The position numbers and the translations under genes are program-made. Below the pieces are notes generated by a model. The model was not told the origin of the DNA. It saw only the letters and a program-made list of their open reading frames with translations, and did no database searches. 64,000 nucleotides of DNA from Oscheius onirici (taxonomy: Eukaryota; Nematoda; Chromadorea; Rhabditida; Rhabditidae), in assembly GCA_932521025.1 (NCBI GenBank), contig OW051468.1:4464064-4528063 (forward strand), in the 5' to 3' direction. Positions 33,725 through 45,254 of the stretch are shown here, piece after piece. Numbering within the stretch: the first letter of the stretch is position 1; each line of letters starts with the position of its first letter.

Positions 33725-36700
33725 TTAACCTTGAAAAATGTGTACTTTCTTTGATGAAACGCCTTTCGTCTCCAAAATACTGGAAGCAGTCTCAATAAAT
33801 CCGTCGGGACCGCACATTAGGACTTTCGTTGTCTCTCCAATAGTGGGAAGATGACTGCTGTTGATCCGTCCACAAAGACCCTTCCAGCTGGCGGTGGGAG
33901 TGGAGAGCACGTGATGAACCTAAATTTCGAATTATATAAAAATCACGTCCGGAAGTTAAACCCTTCAACAGTCAGTACAATCGGAAAATAGTTTTTTCAG
34001 TATTCAGCGCTGGACTTTTTTGAGAATGTGCCAAATTGTTATTTTCAAGCAATTGCATATTACAAGGTTAGCAACGCCCTTCCAGGGCTAAAGTAGAAAT
34101 TCATGACTTCGCTTTATCGCGGAGTCCTAGTTTCCTTTCATTCCTCCTTTGTTACTTTCCTCCAGTCACTCTCCCTGACCCTCCAAAGAAACTACCGAAA
34201 TTGTATTGGAACCCACTCCCTCTCAAGCCTAATTTCAAAATGTAGGTCTTGAACGGTTCGCCTTAGTAAGTCTCAGTTCTACTGTCCCTTGAAACTCGAA
34301 AGATGGCCGTACAAGTTGCTCCTGTCAACGCTGATGGAATCGTCGGAGGACTCCCTTCTCCCCTTGCCACTCTGCTCCAGTCACACAGCCCAAATAAGAA
34401 ACTACCAGTCGTTAGAACCCTTCGCGCCCTTGCATTTCCTGTCGTGACTTGTCAAAAACTAATTTGCGCACAAAGCTCCTTTCCTTATCCTCAATTAGAG
34501 CTTCAGACACACACAGAGACCTGGGAGCAATTTAAAATAGACAAGGATAGCACCGCCCTTTCAGGGCAAAGGTTGCTTGTCTTCTCCTATCCTTTCCCGG
34601 ACCCTCAGTTCCCTTTCATTCGTCCCTTGTCACTCCGTTCCAGTTACCCCTGCCCATCTAAAGCAACTACCAAAGTCATAAGAACCCTTTGCGCACTTGC
34701 TTTTCCTGTCGCGATTTGTTAAAACTAATTTGCGCACAAAGCTCCCCTCCTTATCCTCAATTAAAGCTTCAGACACACACACACAGAGACCTGGGAGCAA
34801 TTTTAAGTGGATAGGCAGATTTTCTTTCGTATTTTTGAGCGCCGCAGGCCCAACGTCGGCGAAAGCCGTCGTAGACGGCTGGTTACTCCATTAACAATTA
34901 GAGAAAAACGGAAGGCTTTAGATAGTTTAAGTGATTCTATTCACTGAAAACCAAATTCTCACCTTGATGCGTTCGTCTGTCCATCGAATCGGCGCCCAGT
35001 CGTCTTCAACAATATCCTGTTCCGTCTTGTTGAAAAAGAACAGTTCTGTTCGAAGTTCAGATCGTTCCAGTCTCGACTCCAGAATCGGAATCATCGGCGT
35101 AATCCCAGTCCCGGCGGCCAAGAGTATTAAATCGTCGGCTCCTATCCATTCCTCTACATCTTTGTCGCCTATCGGATCACTCATTTCTAGTTTATCGCCT
35201 AAAATCTCGCAAATTATAAATAATGAATGTAGAGATTACCTTCTTTTAGATTCTTCAGTACTGGACTAATATTTCCATCTGGATAGATTTTGATCAGAAA
35301 AGTCAACGAGCCGGAATCGGTCTTTTCACTCGGAAGAGTATATGCTACTGGAGTATACGGCCGGTACATGGCGACTACTACAATTTTTGTTTAAATTTCG
35401 TAAATAAAAGAACTAACGTCCTTTTTTCGCCTTTATCGAGACGTGATGACCCATCGGAATCGGAAGATGAAGACCAAGTGGCGTCTCCAAATTGAAAAGC
35501 AGAGTGTCGTGTGAAATGTTGCGAATGCTCTTGACAAGACAGCTGTAGTATTTGACAACTGAAAATGGATAAGAAACTGCAAGAAAAGCCTCACCTGGTC
35601 GTTTTCTAATGATCCTATTTTCGTTATCCAGGTACTGATTCAGATTTTCTTCCAGACCGTCCAACTGGAGTCTGATTTTGTTATTTTCTATTTGGAGAGA
35701 CGGCTTGGCTGAAAAGAAGCCGCTGTTTACGGACCCTAAAATGATTAAATTAGAAAATATAAGTTCCGTACCGTATTGAATTTCCACAGAGGTGAAATTG
35801 AAATGGCGAACAAGAACCCGTAAAGATGAAGATTGTCTATTCAGCTCATAGACGACGTTTTTGATTGTCAAGCAGGTCCATTCAGTAGAAGAAATTATCA
35901 GGGCATTCAAATCTAACTTGATACTGAAAAATTTTTATGCTTAAAAAGGAGAAAGAGATGCTCACTTGACTCCTAGTCCCTTCGAAATTGGAGGAACATG
36001 AAACCCGTTTATAGCCGGGGATAACTTAGAAGTGTTGATCGTTTCGTCGACCGTGGGAGGACCGCATGGAGGTACTAAAAAGGTTCAAACAAAGTATAAT
36101 ATATAACTAACGTTTGGTCAAATCGCCATTGAATCTGCCTACCAAACACGCCTTTAGCATAGACTCGTAATTGACCCAGGCATGATATTGGTTGAATAGC
36201 GCTGTGGCGTCACGTCCAGCTGCTCTCATTAGTTCCGGAATGCCGCCGGGATGAAAATCTAAGTACGAGGAAATGTCATAAACCTAAATCAGGAGATTTT
36301 AAGGAACCAAGAAGATCATGCCTGGCCAAAGAGGTGAATCCAACAATCATCAACAGTGTTATGCTTAACCAGCTCGTCATGATCTACGTAGGGAAGACGT
36401 ATTTTGGCCAAAACCTGAAAATGTTAGTTTTAAAGGTGAAAGGTTTTTTTTTATCTGTTGAAACTATAAAAACTACCAGCAGATAGGAGTCCTGAAACAT
36501 GCGACCAACAGGAGCAAGACATGACATTCAAGCAGGAAATTTAATAGGGAGAGACTCGGCAATCAAAGCCTTTGCCGCTTTTTTCTGGACTCTCAGTAGA
36601 GTACTTGATTAAGCCTTGGGAATGTACTTGCGAGAAAGGGGTTACGCAAATTGTCCGGATAAATTGCATTGTTACGCAAGGATAATTAAATTATGTAGAA

Positions 36701-36873
36701 ACGAACCACCTTTGAAGCAGATAGTCGGACCCAGTCCATGAGACCTTTTCCCTTTGGAAGAGCGACTTTGACTCGGCCATATTCACTTCGTCCTACAGGC
36801 GGTTTCTGGAAATCATTTTTGAGCAAAGAAGAACATAAACTCTCACCACTGTAAGGCTATTTACGCTCAACAT
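33725..36873 (-). CDS. Cytochrome b5 reductase 4 (b5 + CS + reductase domains)
   Basis: CYB5R4 (Ncb5or) is a soluble flavohaem reductase linking NAD(P)H to haem and metal reduction in the ER. The start MLSVNSLTV and the following VKVALPKGKGLMDWVRL match the family N-terminal motif (KVPLKQGRSLMDW). The cytochrome b5 domain has the haem-binding HPGG (LDFHPGGIPELMRAAGRDA) and WVNYESMLKACLVGRF. A CS-like middle domain (about 35910-35620) follows, then the FAD domain (IPMGHHVSIKAKKG, YRPYTPVAY) and the NAD domain (LAAGTGITPMIPIL, VLMCGPDGF). Exons are separated by mostly 40-60 bp introns. The intron between the last two exons (about 33918-34962) is enlarged by R1 repeats. It converges on otopetrin with 37 bp between stops. 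Confidence 0.9.
34065..34830 (+). repeat. Two R1 units in tandem within a CYB5R4 intron
   Basis: Unit 1 (about 34065-34545) starts GTTAGCAACGCCCTTCCAGG and unit 2 (about 34546-34815) starts GGATAGCACCGCCCTTTCAG. Each contains TAATTTGCGCACAAAGCTCC and CAATTARAGCTTCAGACACA blocks and ends CAGAGACCTGGGAGCAATTT. The long plus-strand ORF across them (34303-34722) is a repeat artefact. A GCCGTCGTAGACGGCTGGTTAC hairpin follows at about 34864-34885, resembling the R2 terminus. Confidence 0.7.
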
Positions 36874-37001
36874 GAACTCTCCTCTCACGAGGGATGCCTG
36901 AAATGTTGTATTCAGTTAGGAAGCAAGATTTGGTAACAGAATATTGAGAGACACGCAAAAAAAGTACATTTGCAGAGAGTTTGAAACGCCGCCAGAAGAA
37001 G

Positions 37002-37146
37002 GGGGCTGACTCATTTTGAGAAACTTCGGATTGAAAATGACTCGAATTGAAAACAGTCGAAACGAAATTTCCTTTTTAATTTGGCCTTTTCAACGCAATT
37101 TTTTTTTCAAAGAGACTTTTTCAATCCGACTTTTTCAGTCAGCCCT
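37002..37146. mobile_element. 145-bp MITE with 8-bp target duplication
   Basis: The ends GGGGCTGACTCATTTTGAGA and (reverse complement of the right end) AGGGCTGACTGAAAAAGTCG are imperfect inverted repeats that extend over about 38 bp. They are flanked by AGAAGAAG at 36994-37001 and 37147-37154. It lies between CYB5R4 and the truncated sec-8 copy. Superfamily is unsure; an 8-bp duplication fits hAT. Confidence 0.7.
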
Positions 37147-37295
37147 AGAAGAAGATACGGTTGCGCGCGGGATTCTGCAATTTCAAATGTTTTGAACCAT
37201 TTGTTTCTTCACATTTGCTCTCGTCAATCTTTTTCGCATTTCTGTATCACAAGAACTGTATTTTAGATGCTAGTCTGATATAGCCAGCAAAACAG

Positions 37296-37785
37296 ATGTC
37301 GTTCAATCTAGGAAGACGCTTTTCTGAGGCGAGAAAACAAACAGCTTCGCCAGGGCGCGGCAACTCGGTGAATTTGTTTGCTTATTGCAATACATTTATG
37401 TTTTAGAGAGAAATGTTAGTCAATGTAATGCAATTTCTGACTCCTGATGTATCTGACGATCAACGTGAACTTGAAAAAACACGCCTCGAAAAAGGATTGC
37501 GAGATACTGAAGCTGTGATAAACCGTCTGATCAAAGGTTTTCTTGTTTTAGTATCTAGCAAACCTATTTTAGAACATGAAAATGACGTACAAGAGTGTCT
37601 GGACGCTTTCAAAGATGTGAGCACAGAAATATCATGTAAGTTTTACTCTTTTTTTGTTGGCATAATCTATTTTAGCCTGCCGCAAACTAATTTACAAGGT
37701 CCGAAACTCTCTCCATACTTGCGAAGCTCTTTTGGATAATCAAAGAAATGATTTGAAGTTGTGGATCGAAAATGCTCAGAAATAA
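37296..37785 (+). pseudogene. Truncated tandem duplicate of sec-8 (N-terminal part)
   Basis: Exons at 37296-37371, 37408-37535, 37571-37634 and 37675-37785 encode about 125 residues parallel to the start of the downstream sec-8 gene: TPDVSDDQRELEKTRLEKG versus SSVSEDQRELEKTRLEKG, and DVQECLDAFKDVST versus DVQECLDTFRDVST. Intron positions are the same, so it arose by DNA duplication, not retrocopying. The frame ends LKLWIENAQK and a stop exactly where sec-8 goes on LKKLWIENAQQRR. It could still make a short Sec8-N coiled-coil protein; a decayed copy is more likely. Confidence 0.75.
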
Positions 37786-38127
37786 AGTAATATGAATGCA
37801 CGTTGAACCTTTGAAGAGTGAAAATGTCTTCTTCCGCCATTCGACAACTCTCACCTTTCCTTCTATGAGTTCCTCGAAACATTTTTTCTCACACGCCGAA
37901 ACCATGTTCAGGTTGTTTAGACTCGCAATCAGTCGCATCTCTCTTCGCTTGTAGTATTTTGAGCAAAACCAGCGAAGAGTAATAACCAGCGTTTGATTTT
38001 CCGAAGAAATCGATTTCTACGCTAAACACCAAATCTTTTCCGGTTGTCTAAAACATCTCGTCTTATTCCAACACTGTCTGGCAAAATTGGCGTTTCGGAT
38101 GATAATTTGAACATCCCAGAAGCAAAA

Positions 38128-41100
38128 ATGTTCTCCGATTCAACAAGACCTGTTCCAGCAGCAAGGAAACGAACAACTGCTCCCGGAGGCGGTCAATCGG
38201 TAAGTTTTGTTGTTTAGAAAAGAGAAAACTGCTGTATCTGATCGAAAGTTACAGGTTTCTTTATTTATTGTATACGTCAGTCGTATACTTTCGTGTCTAC
38301 GTAGTAACAAATATACAGAATTTATGTAGAGCCAAAACATTTCAGACTGGACTACTAATCAATGTAATTCGATCGCTAACCTCGAGTGTATCTGAAGATC
38401 AACGTGAACTTGAAAAGACCCGTCTCGAAAAGGGCTTTCGAGAGTCTGAAGCTCTTATCGACCGTCTAGTCAAAGGTTCGATTTGCAATAATCTCAAAAG
38501 AGAATTCCCGTTTAGAGCATCAAAATGACGTGCAAGAGTGTCTGGACACATTCAGAGATGTCAGCACAAGAATATCATGTAAGTAAAAGTATTTATTCCG
38601 ATCAAATTAGACTTTAGCATGTCGCGAACGAATTCACAATGTTCGAAATGCTCTTCACACTTGCAAATCTCTACTTGAAAATCGGCGCGACGACTTGAAG
38701 AAGTTGTGGATTGAAAATGCTCAACAACGACGTATTTGCGAGATAATGGCAGAATTGTAAGTGACAGATAAACGAAATGGCATAATAAATAGGGCTTGGA
38801 CAAAGAACACTAGAAAAAGACGGAGCTATCGAAAATCTGACAATGAGAGTTACTGATTTTGTTCAGAGAGGAATTACGAGACGCTCCACTTCGTGTAGAC
38901 ATTGCCATTTCCAACGGAAACTATCAAGAAGCCGCCGAAGTTGTTAGCAGTTCACGTGAGTTCAAAGCCCTTCCCAATCTATGATCTGCTTTCCAGGCGA
39001 TCTTCTTTTGGGACGATTGTCGGCAATTGAAGGACTGAGCCATCTACGAACTACTCTCCAGGCTTCGGCTCAGTCTCTAGCCACCTGTATTGTCGATCAG
39101 GTTGTCCGAATATTAGTCATCGATCCGTTCGAAAAACATGTGAGGATTTCTTCTAAGAAATCGTCTAAAACTATTTTAGATGTTCGCCGTTGTTCAATCG
39201 ATGCCAGAGCTTCGCGTTCAAGAGTCCGAAATCTGTCAGATGCTTTACGAAAAAGTTATTATTTTAATTAGATTTTCAAACTTGTTTAAGTCTAAAAGAA
39301 TGCCATCAGAAGACTCTCTTCGAGACCGGCTGGGTCAAGCCATGAAAGCTCTTTCCGAGTTGGAAAGTGATTCCTCGGAACTGGATAGAGTGCTGGCTCT
39401 GGCCGGTTCACAGATCGAGAAACAGATAGCCGTGTCCGTTCAACTGATCAAAGCACGAGCTGCAATGGACGATAGCCAAGAAGGCGACCAGGCTCATCTT
39501 ACCCAACTCATTCAAATGGTTTGTCCTTCTGTTCATGTTCTCTAGTTCTCCTTCGTTTCAGGTGGTTTGTCAAATAGAAAGCTCTCGCGAAGCCCATACT
39601 GACCTTGTCTATATATTCGAAAATTCATCGAAAGCATTCAAAGCAAAACTCATTATGGCCTCGTTTTGGGATGCCGCTCAAACTGCAGTAGTTGCACTCG
39701 TCTCGGATCATTTGGACATCACACCACTAGTTCGTGAACCGATTGAATCCAAGAGACTTCTCTTCCGATTCGATGCCACGGCTGCCGGCTCTTCCACTAC
39801 CCAAAATGCCCAACAGGTATGTTTTTTTTATTTGCTATTCAGTTAGAAGTTTAGAACTCGCTGGTCGTCTGCCAGCCGTCTGCCTTCAATATGGTAGCCA
39901 TGTTTCCTTGGCTCAGAAGGCTCATTGAGTCTATCGAAAAGGCTACGGGAGAACCCCAGTGCAAACTGCGGTGTGTTAAGCGAGAGAATCTTAGAGAGAA
40001 TTGTCTTACAGACTTTTTGTTCACAACTTTGTCATGGAACTGTTCGTGGATAGAGTTCAGCGAGGCCTGGCCGAAAAGATGGATGTCGCTCTCAAGACCA
40101 ATGACAATTTGAGACGCTCTCAGAACGTGGTAAGTCAGAGAGAATGTGAAAAGAAACAAAGTCTTTACAGAAGATCTTGTCTTCATGTGAGAAGATTCTT
40201 GATCTGTGCAGAGAGGTTCAGAATCTGATAATCAGCATGGATCTCTATGCGGACCGATTCGCCGCTCTGTGGCTTCTTCTGCTCACAGAGTACAACAAAT
40301 GTGTGCAGGAGATGTACGAGATTGTGAGTGTGTAAGCACAGATGCAGAACTCTTCCTCGGTTTCAGACCACAAAGTCTCTTGGTGAAGAAGACGGTGGTG
40401 GAAAGAGACGCAAGATCAGTGCAGCCTGGACAGAAGACGAAGACATTTCCAGGCTAGATTTCCGACATAATGTTAACAAAATAATTTAGACTTTTGATGA
40501 GCCTCCCGAACTGGCTGACGATATCAGCGGCTGCCGCCACTCCCACTACCCCGACAACACCGCAAGTCGAGAGTGAACAGGAGATTTTGCAGAGAAACGA
40601 ACGAGAGTCTGGCATCATGATCAGCAATCTAGGAACACAGCGACGAATCGAAAGAGCCGAACTCATTTCTGATATGGCTGACATTAGGGCACTTGCTTCG
40701 TTGCACGAGAGCCTGAGATGGTTCGCAGAGGAGGTGGGTAAGAAACAGAGATGTGCGGGAAAACTTTCCCGCGGGAAAGCGGGAATGAAAATGGTCACGG
40801 GATTCCCTTCCCGCGGGACGCGGGAATAATTTTTGAGACTAAAAATTCCCGCGGGTTCCCGCGGGAAAATTCAGACTCTTTTTCTTCCCATTTTAGAGTT
40901 TTTCGTCGGCAAAAAATCAAGGGAGGAGCAGTTTTTTCGTCAAAATATGGCATATTTTTACTGTCATCGGCTTAGAACTGCCCTTCTGACCATTAGCTTG
41001 TTGAAAATCAGTGCGACAATTAGCTGCATAGCGAAAATCCGTTGAAAACAGGCGAAATTTGCGTTTTTTGAAAAATTCCCGCGATTCCCGTCATTCCCGC

Positions 41101-43617
41101 GGGAAAAACTGCTTCTTACGGGAATATTCCCGCGTGAATAAAAGTGGGCACGGGATTCCCTCCCGCGGGACGCGGGGAAATTTTTTGAGACTAAACATTC
41201 CCGCGGGAATTTTTTTGGCCACTCCCGCACATCTCTGGTAAGAAAACACTCTCGAAATTGAAACTACCAACTAAACGCGGGTAAACACTGTAGTAGAAAT
41301 GTAGAAAGCTAACTAAGTTACTGAAAACAACAAGAACATAGCAGCATACAGGGCTTTTACGCCTGTAGCCATAGAAAGTGATCAAAACTGAACTGTGGGG
41401 TCATCTCATCTGCGATAAGCTTCTGCACTTTGGATAGTCAGATCCGAATGTTTCGGTAGTCAGTTAGGGAGTAACCTGAAAGAAAAGGTTTTGATCAATT
41501 CGGTTGTCCCTAAGTGGTAATTTTTAAACTTTAGGGATGAGTTAAAGTGTTATGGTTAAAGATGAGACCCATTGTCAGTTTCGATACATGACAAAAAGTT
41601 TGGATTTTGCTGTTAACAGGGGAATTGTTACAAGTTCTCAAAGTACAGGGAATTGCTTGATAAATCTCTTTTGCAATATACGGAAAACAGGAATGGAATC
41701 AAAGGCGTTTTTTTCGATACGTTTGAGTTCTAGACAGTTACCTAATTTAACCAAAGGTTTGATAAAGAAACTGTAAAAAAAACTCTAACTTTGCGAACAG
41801 ATTCTCGTTCCAATGGAATCCAATCAACAGCTTCTGGTTATTTGACAGTGTAGTTGTTTTTGAAGAGAAGACTGTAAATTGTCGATCCGGTCATCGCAGA
41901 CGACCCAGTTGGAATTTCTCTGTCAGCGGTCATGGTGAAAGATCCAGACGGGAGAGGAGAGTTGTTGGAGCGGCTCCGACAGCAGTCATGGTAGAAGACT
42001 GTCCTCCGGGGATTCCACCAACGGCAGTCATCGTAGACATGCCGGAAGGAACAGCCGTAGTGGTGGGAACAAGATCCTTTGACGGCGAAATAGTCAATGT
42101 TCTGATCAAGACTGAAAATCAATAAACAGCAGAGCAGACAAACAGATGAAATGAATTAATGCGTGTGAGACACCGTCAGCAACCACACTAGAAAAGAGGA
42201 AAACTACGGTATCGATGCCTGTTAGTAATTTCGAGTGCAAGAGAGAACTTTCAGTCTTCCCATGGTGGTCTTCAGGTCTCCAAGAACTATACAAAACACT
42301 GCTGTGGATTCAAGGAGATGCCCAAAATACCGGGAAAACCGAGCATGACACCTTCCTTCGAAGGTTGTCAGTTGTGGCGGATTCACAACTGAATGTTGCC
42401 GTCTCTCTACTTTCCAAAAGATCGCAAGGGTCTGTGGCGCCACTGTTCGCAATGTCCGATTGTCAGTGGCTAGTGTAAGAATAGAAAAGTAGAAACACCT
42501 GACCTGGTAGAAAAGAGGCAGCCATCCGCACAGCAGGAGATGTGGAGCTAGAGTAGTTCTAGATACTACTCTTGCTTTGAGACTTTCGTTTTGACAAGTC
42601 TCGACAAGACGAGCCCGAGGGTGTTTGTAATTTGAAACAAGGTTTATTCAGTCACAGGCCGTTCAACGACTTGTTGTAGTTTTTTTCTGTCGTCAATGAT
42701 TCAGGGGCGTTGCCCTGGAAGGGCGTTGCTATCCGTGTACTTGAAACGATGCTCGTGAAAGGCCAATTTCAGGTCAGAAACCTCTACGCGTCTCTGCCTC
42801 CTCATGTGAAGCAACTGTTGAAAGACTGCATGATCCAGGTCCGTTTCAAGAGCGGAGAAGTAAGTTCCAATGTGAGTTAGAACGAGAAAAAGCGGCAAAC
42901 GATGAAAATGTAGGAGCCCGTTCCGTCAGCTATGGACCTCTGTATCCGGAGACTCGAAGGCTTTTCGGACAAGTGTCTCCTCATGTTGCATCTAGAGATC
43001 CGAATTCACTGCTTCTTCCATCTGTTGCCCATTGCTCATGTTAGAATGAGAGGCAATCTCGCGGATGAAGTTGATCCGGAAGTGGCGGAATTGGGCAACG
43101 ACTTGAGAAAGTTCGATGAGCTCTTGAAAGACATCTTGCCTCAGCCCAAGTTGAGATACATCTTTGACGGTCTCGGACATCTCTGTGCTGCCATTTTCAT
43201 CCATACCAGGTGATTTCTCCGATTGTTTTTACTTTTTTTTCTTTCAGTCAGCACATGCCTCGACTCTCCGACTCGGCTAAAAAGCGCATCTGTCGCGATG
43301 TCTACACCGTGCAGCAACGTCTCTCACAAATTACTAAAAGAAGAGAAGCCGAGCTCGAAAGAGCCAAAAAGTTCTTCGAGCTGCTCTCCTACGACCCGGA
43401 GCGACTTCTTGCTCAACTTTGTGATAAGCGTCATCTGTTCAGTACGGTCGTAAGTTGAAATCTGTTGAAAATACATTGAAGATGATTTTAGGAGATGACG
43501 AATCTTGTTGGTCTGTCCCTCCGATCACACCCCAATCTGGCTAGTCAGCCAGGTGCTCTTGACCACTTCCTCTCTCAACTGAATACTATGCTCAGCAGAA
43601 AGACGGCCGTTGCCTAG
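38128..43617 (+). CDS. sec-8: Exocyst complex component Sec8 (EXOC4)
   Basis: Sec8 is a subunit of the octameric exocyst that tethers secretory vesicles to the plasma membrane. Exon 1 (38128-38199) encodes MFSDSTRPVPAARKRTTAPG. The chain then follows vertebrate EXOC4: TGLLINVIRSLTSSVSEDQR, LLENRRDDLKKLWIE, EGLSHLRTTLQ, ISAAWTEDEDISRLLMSLPN (human S.SW.KDDDISRLLKSLPNW), IRALASLHESLRWFAEE, CLLMLHLEIRIHCFFHLLPI, LRYIFDGLGHLCA and VQQRLSQITKRREAELERA. It ends at TAG 43617. Introns are mostly 40-60 bp, except the one between about 40735 and 42770, enlarged to 2 kb by a hAT MITE, an SSQ-like remnant and an R1 fragment. All domains are present, so the gene appears functional if that intron splices. 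Confidence 0.9.
40746..41237. mobile_element. hAT-like MITE (family 1), intact ends, in a sec-8 intron
   Basis: Terminal inverted repeats CAGAGATGTGCGGGA and TCCCGCACATCTCTG, flanked by a perfect 8-bp duplication GTAAGAAA (40738-40745 and 41238-41245). The inside is full of CCCGCGGGAA palindromes in direct and inverted order. There is no ORF of note. The 492-bp length makes it a non-autonomous element of the same family as 13784-15549. It inserted 3 bp downstream of the sec-8 splice donor, duplicating donor-proximal bases. Confidence 0.9.
41838..42115 (-). pseudogene. Sperm-specific SSQ-like remnant inside a sec-8 intron
   Basis: After a TTTTCAG, three minus-strand frames carry successive parts of one repetitive protein: a start like NIDYFAVKGS, then SGMSTMTAVGGIPGGQSS and TMTAVGAAPTT in a second frame, then GSFTMTADREIPTGSS and AMTGSTIYSLL in the third, ending NNYTVK and a stop. 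The S-T-M-T-A-V-G-G repeat recalls the C. elegans sperm-specific SSQ proteins as I remember them; I cannot check this. At least two frame changes make it a probable pseudogene. No start codon or 5' exon was resolved between 42116 and 42540, although ORFs exist there. Confidence 0.45.
42705..42737 (-). repeat. R1 terminal fragment
   Basis: GGGCGTTGCCCTGGAAGGGCGTTGC is the reverse complement of the R1 start motif, with a small internal duplication of GGGCGTTGC. It lies just before the next sec-8 exon. Confidence 0.45.
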
Positions 43618-45254
43618 TGAATATTTCTGAACTTGTGGGGAAAATTGAAAGAATCTTGCTAATAAATCTTATTTCATTTATTCATATTTGAAGAGACAGT
43701 AGTAACGTGCCATTCCGCACCAGATTGGTCAAGAAACAGTTTTTCCCGAACATCGAAGGACATCTCCCTCCAATTAGCGAGATACGAGGCAAATTTTCCC
43801 CATTATACTCTTCCAAATAGAGGCTTTGTTTGTAGGAGTGTTTGAATTTTTCCATGTGGCTGGCTGTACGTCGTTTGCAGTACGAGTTGGTGCGCAGCAC
43901 GGCGTTCAAGCTGGAAAATCCCGTCCAATTCGTTGACCTCTTTACGTTCTCCATGGTTTTGTCGTTTTATCAAGGTTTTAATTTTGTGCAATGCACTCTT
44001 CTCTTTTTGCTGGTAACCAGGACTATAGAGCCGTTTTGTGAAAGTCCAATTTTTCTGTTCGAGACTATCGAAACAAGCAATTTTTTTTCGAATTTAAATT
44101 TTCCCGCCACGAATAGTTTTCACCTACGGAAATTGACTGTTTTTTTCCACGAACAATCCGTCTCCTTTCTTCAAAGCTTATTTCCCTTCTCCCTTTTTCA
44201 CAATTGATCTTGGAAATCGGAACGATTCGTATAACAAGCGCACCATCTTTCTTTTCTCAGTTTCCCTTACTTCGCCAACGTAGAAAACACTCTGGAAAGT
44301 GAGCAGAAGATCACATTCCTTTAGAGGGGTTGCAGTGTTCGATCTTGTTCATAGTTCCTCTGATATATTTTTCATTAAATATAGTCTGCATTCTTCTGCC
44401 AAAATCGAAAATAATCCAAAGTTGCACAATTTGCCTCGCTCTTTGCGTATTGGAGGCGGTCCCAGTGACCCAATTGCGTTCTTCTAAACGTCACGCATCC
44501 GACCTTTTAATTCTCTGGAACCCATGTTCTCTATTATTTTTATAATTCTCCAAAATCTGTTTCCCCCTATCTGAATAGTGAATCGATATTGAGGCGAGAT
44601 GTCTGTCTCCGCCTCTAGTGGTCACACCAGCCCGTAGCTATACCCATGCAGCCCAGAGCCCTTGTTCTTTGAATAAACTACATCGTCTCGTTTGCCTCGA
44701 CTTTACTTTCCCTGCCTCGACACGAATAGGTCTCATCGCGATGGTTCCGCGGCCAAGACCTTCCGTCAATCAATACAGCGATTATCCAAAATGCTCGGAT
44801 ATCATTCAAGTTCCCCTTATAACAACGGGGTTTGATGGTAAATGAACCCAAATTGAGTAAAAGTGGACCAGATATGACCATGTGCCAGTGTATTTTCGAC
44901 AATTTTCAGCTCGGTTTTCGCGACATTGACGCGCAAAAGGTATCCAAAGTTGTGTGTACAAGAGTCTTTAGTTATTAGGTAAAAGTTTCAAAGAAAACAT
45001 CGGCATTCATATGATGCTATCTAAAAATTTCACTTTTCATCTTGCTGTTTTGTAAAACCATCTGAAAATGCCGAACACACATTTCCCATTTCTTTCTCTT
45101 TGTTACGCGATTGCACACAACTTGCCAAATTCGCTGACGCGATATTTACCTCCGCCGTTGTATCTCCTGAGAAGGTTGTATAATAGCTTTTAATGTACTT
45201 GCGATTATCTTTTTAAAATGAAACAGTTTTCCAGTACAATATTCTCATTTGCAG
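43618..45254. other. Region between sec-8 and the zinc-finger gene
   Basis: Contains AATAAA for sec-8 near 43660 and an opposite TTTATT near 43676, supporting a convergent gene. A plus-strand piece at 44741-44841 (MVPRPRPSVNQYSDYPKCSD) looks coding and could be a 5' exon of the zinc-finger gene, but the next candidate exon hits a stop, so I do not join them. Confidence 0.35.
43682..43954 (-). CDS. Uncertain small ORF convergent with sec-8
   Basis: A 90-codon frame (MENVKRSTNWTGFSSLNAVL, then SHMEKFKHSYKQSLYLEE) ends in TGA just before ATAAATG, which could supply its poly(A) signal. An alternative frame gives a different plausible tail (VREKLFLDQSGAEWHVTT) and would need an intron near 43800. 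The poly(A) layout favours some minus-strand gene here, but the product is unresolved and no family is recognised. Confidence 0.3.
   Translation of the reverse strand: MENVKRSTNWTGFSSLNAVLRTNSYCKRRTASHMEKFKHSYKQSLYLEEYNGENLPRISLIGGRCPSMFGKNCFLTNLVRNGTLLLSLQI

Noticed and set aside
34303-34722. 139-codon plus-strand ORF
   Set aside because: It spans two R1 repeat units, with internal repetition that follows the DNA repeat; no family features.
43842-44207. 121-codon plus-strand hydrophobic ORF
   Set aside because: Phe-rich frame in AT-rich DNA, antisense to the more plausible minus-strand ORF; no splice or domain support.
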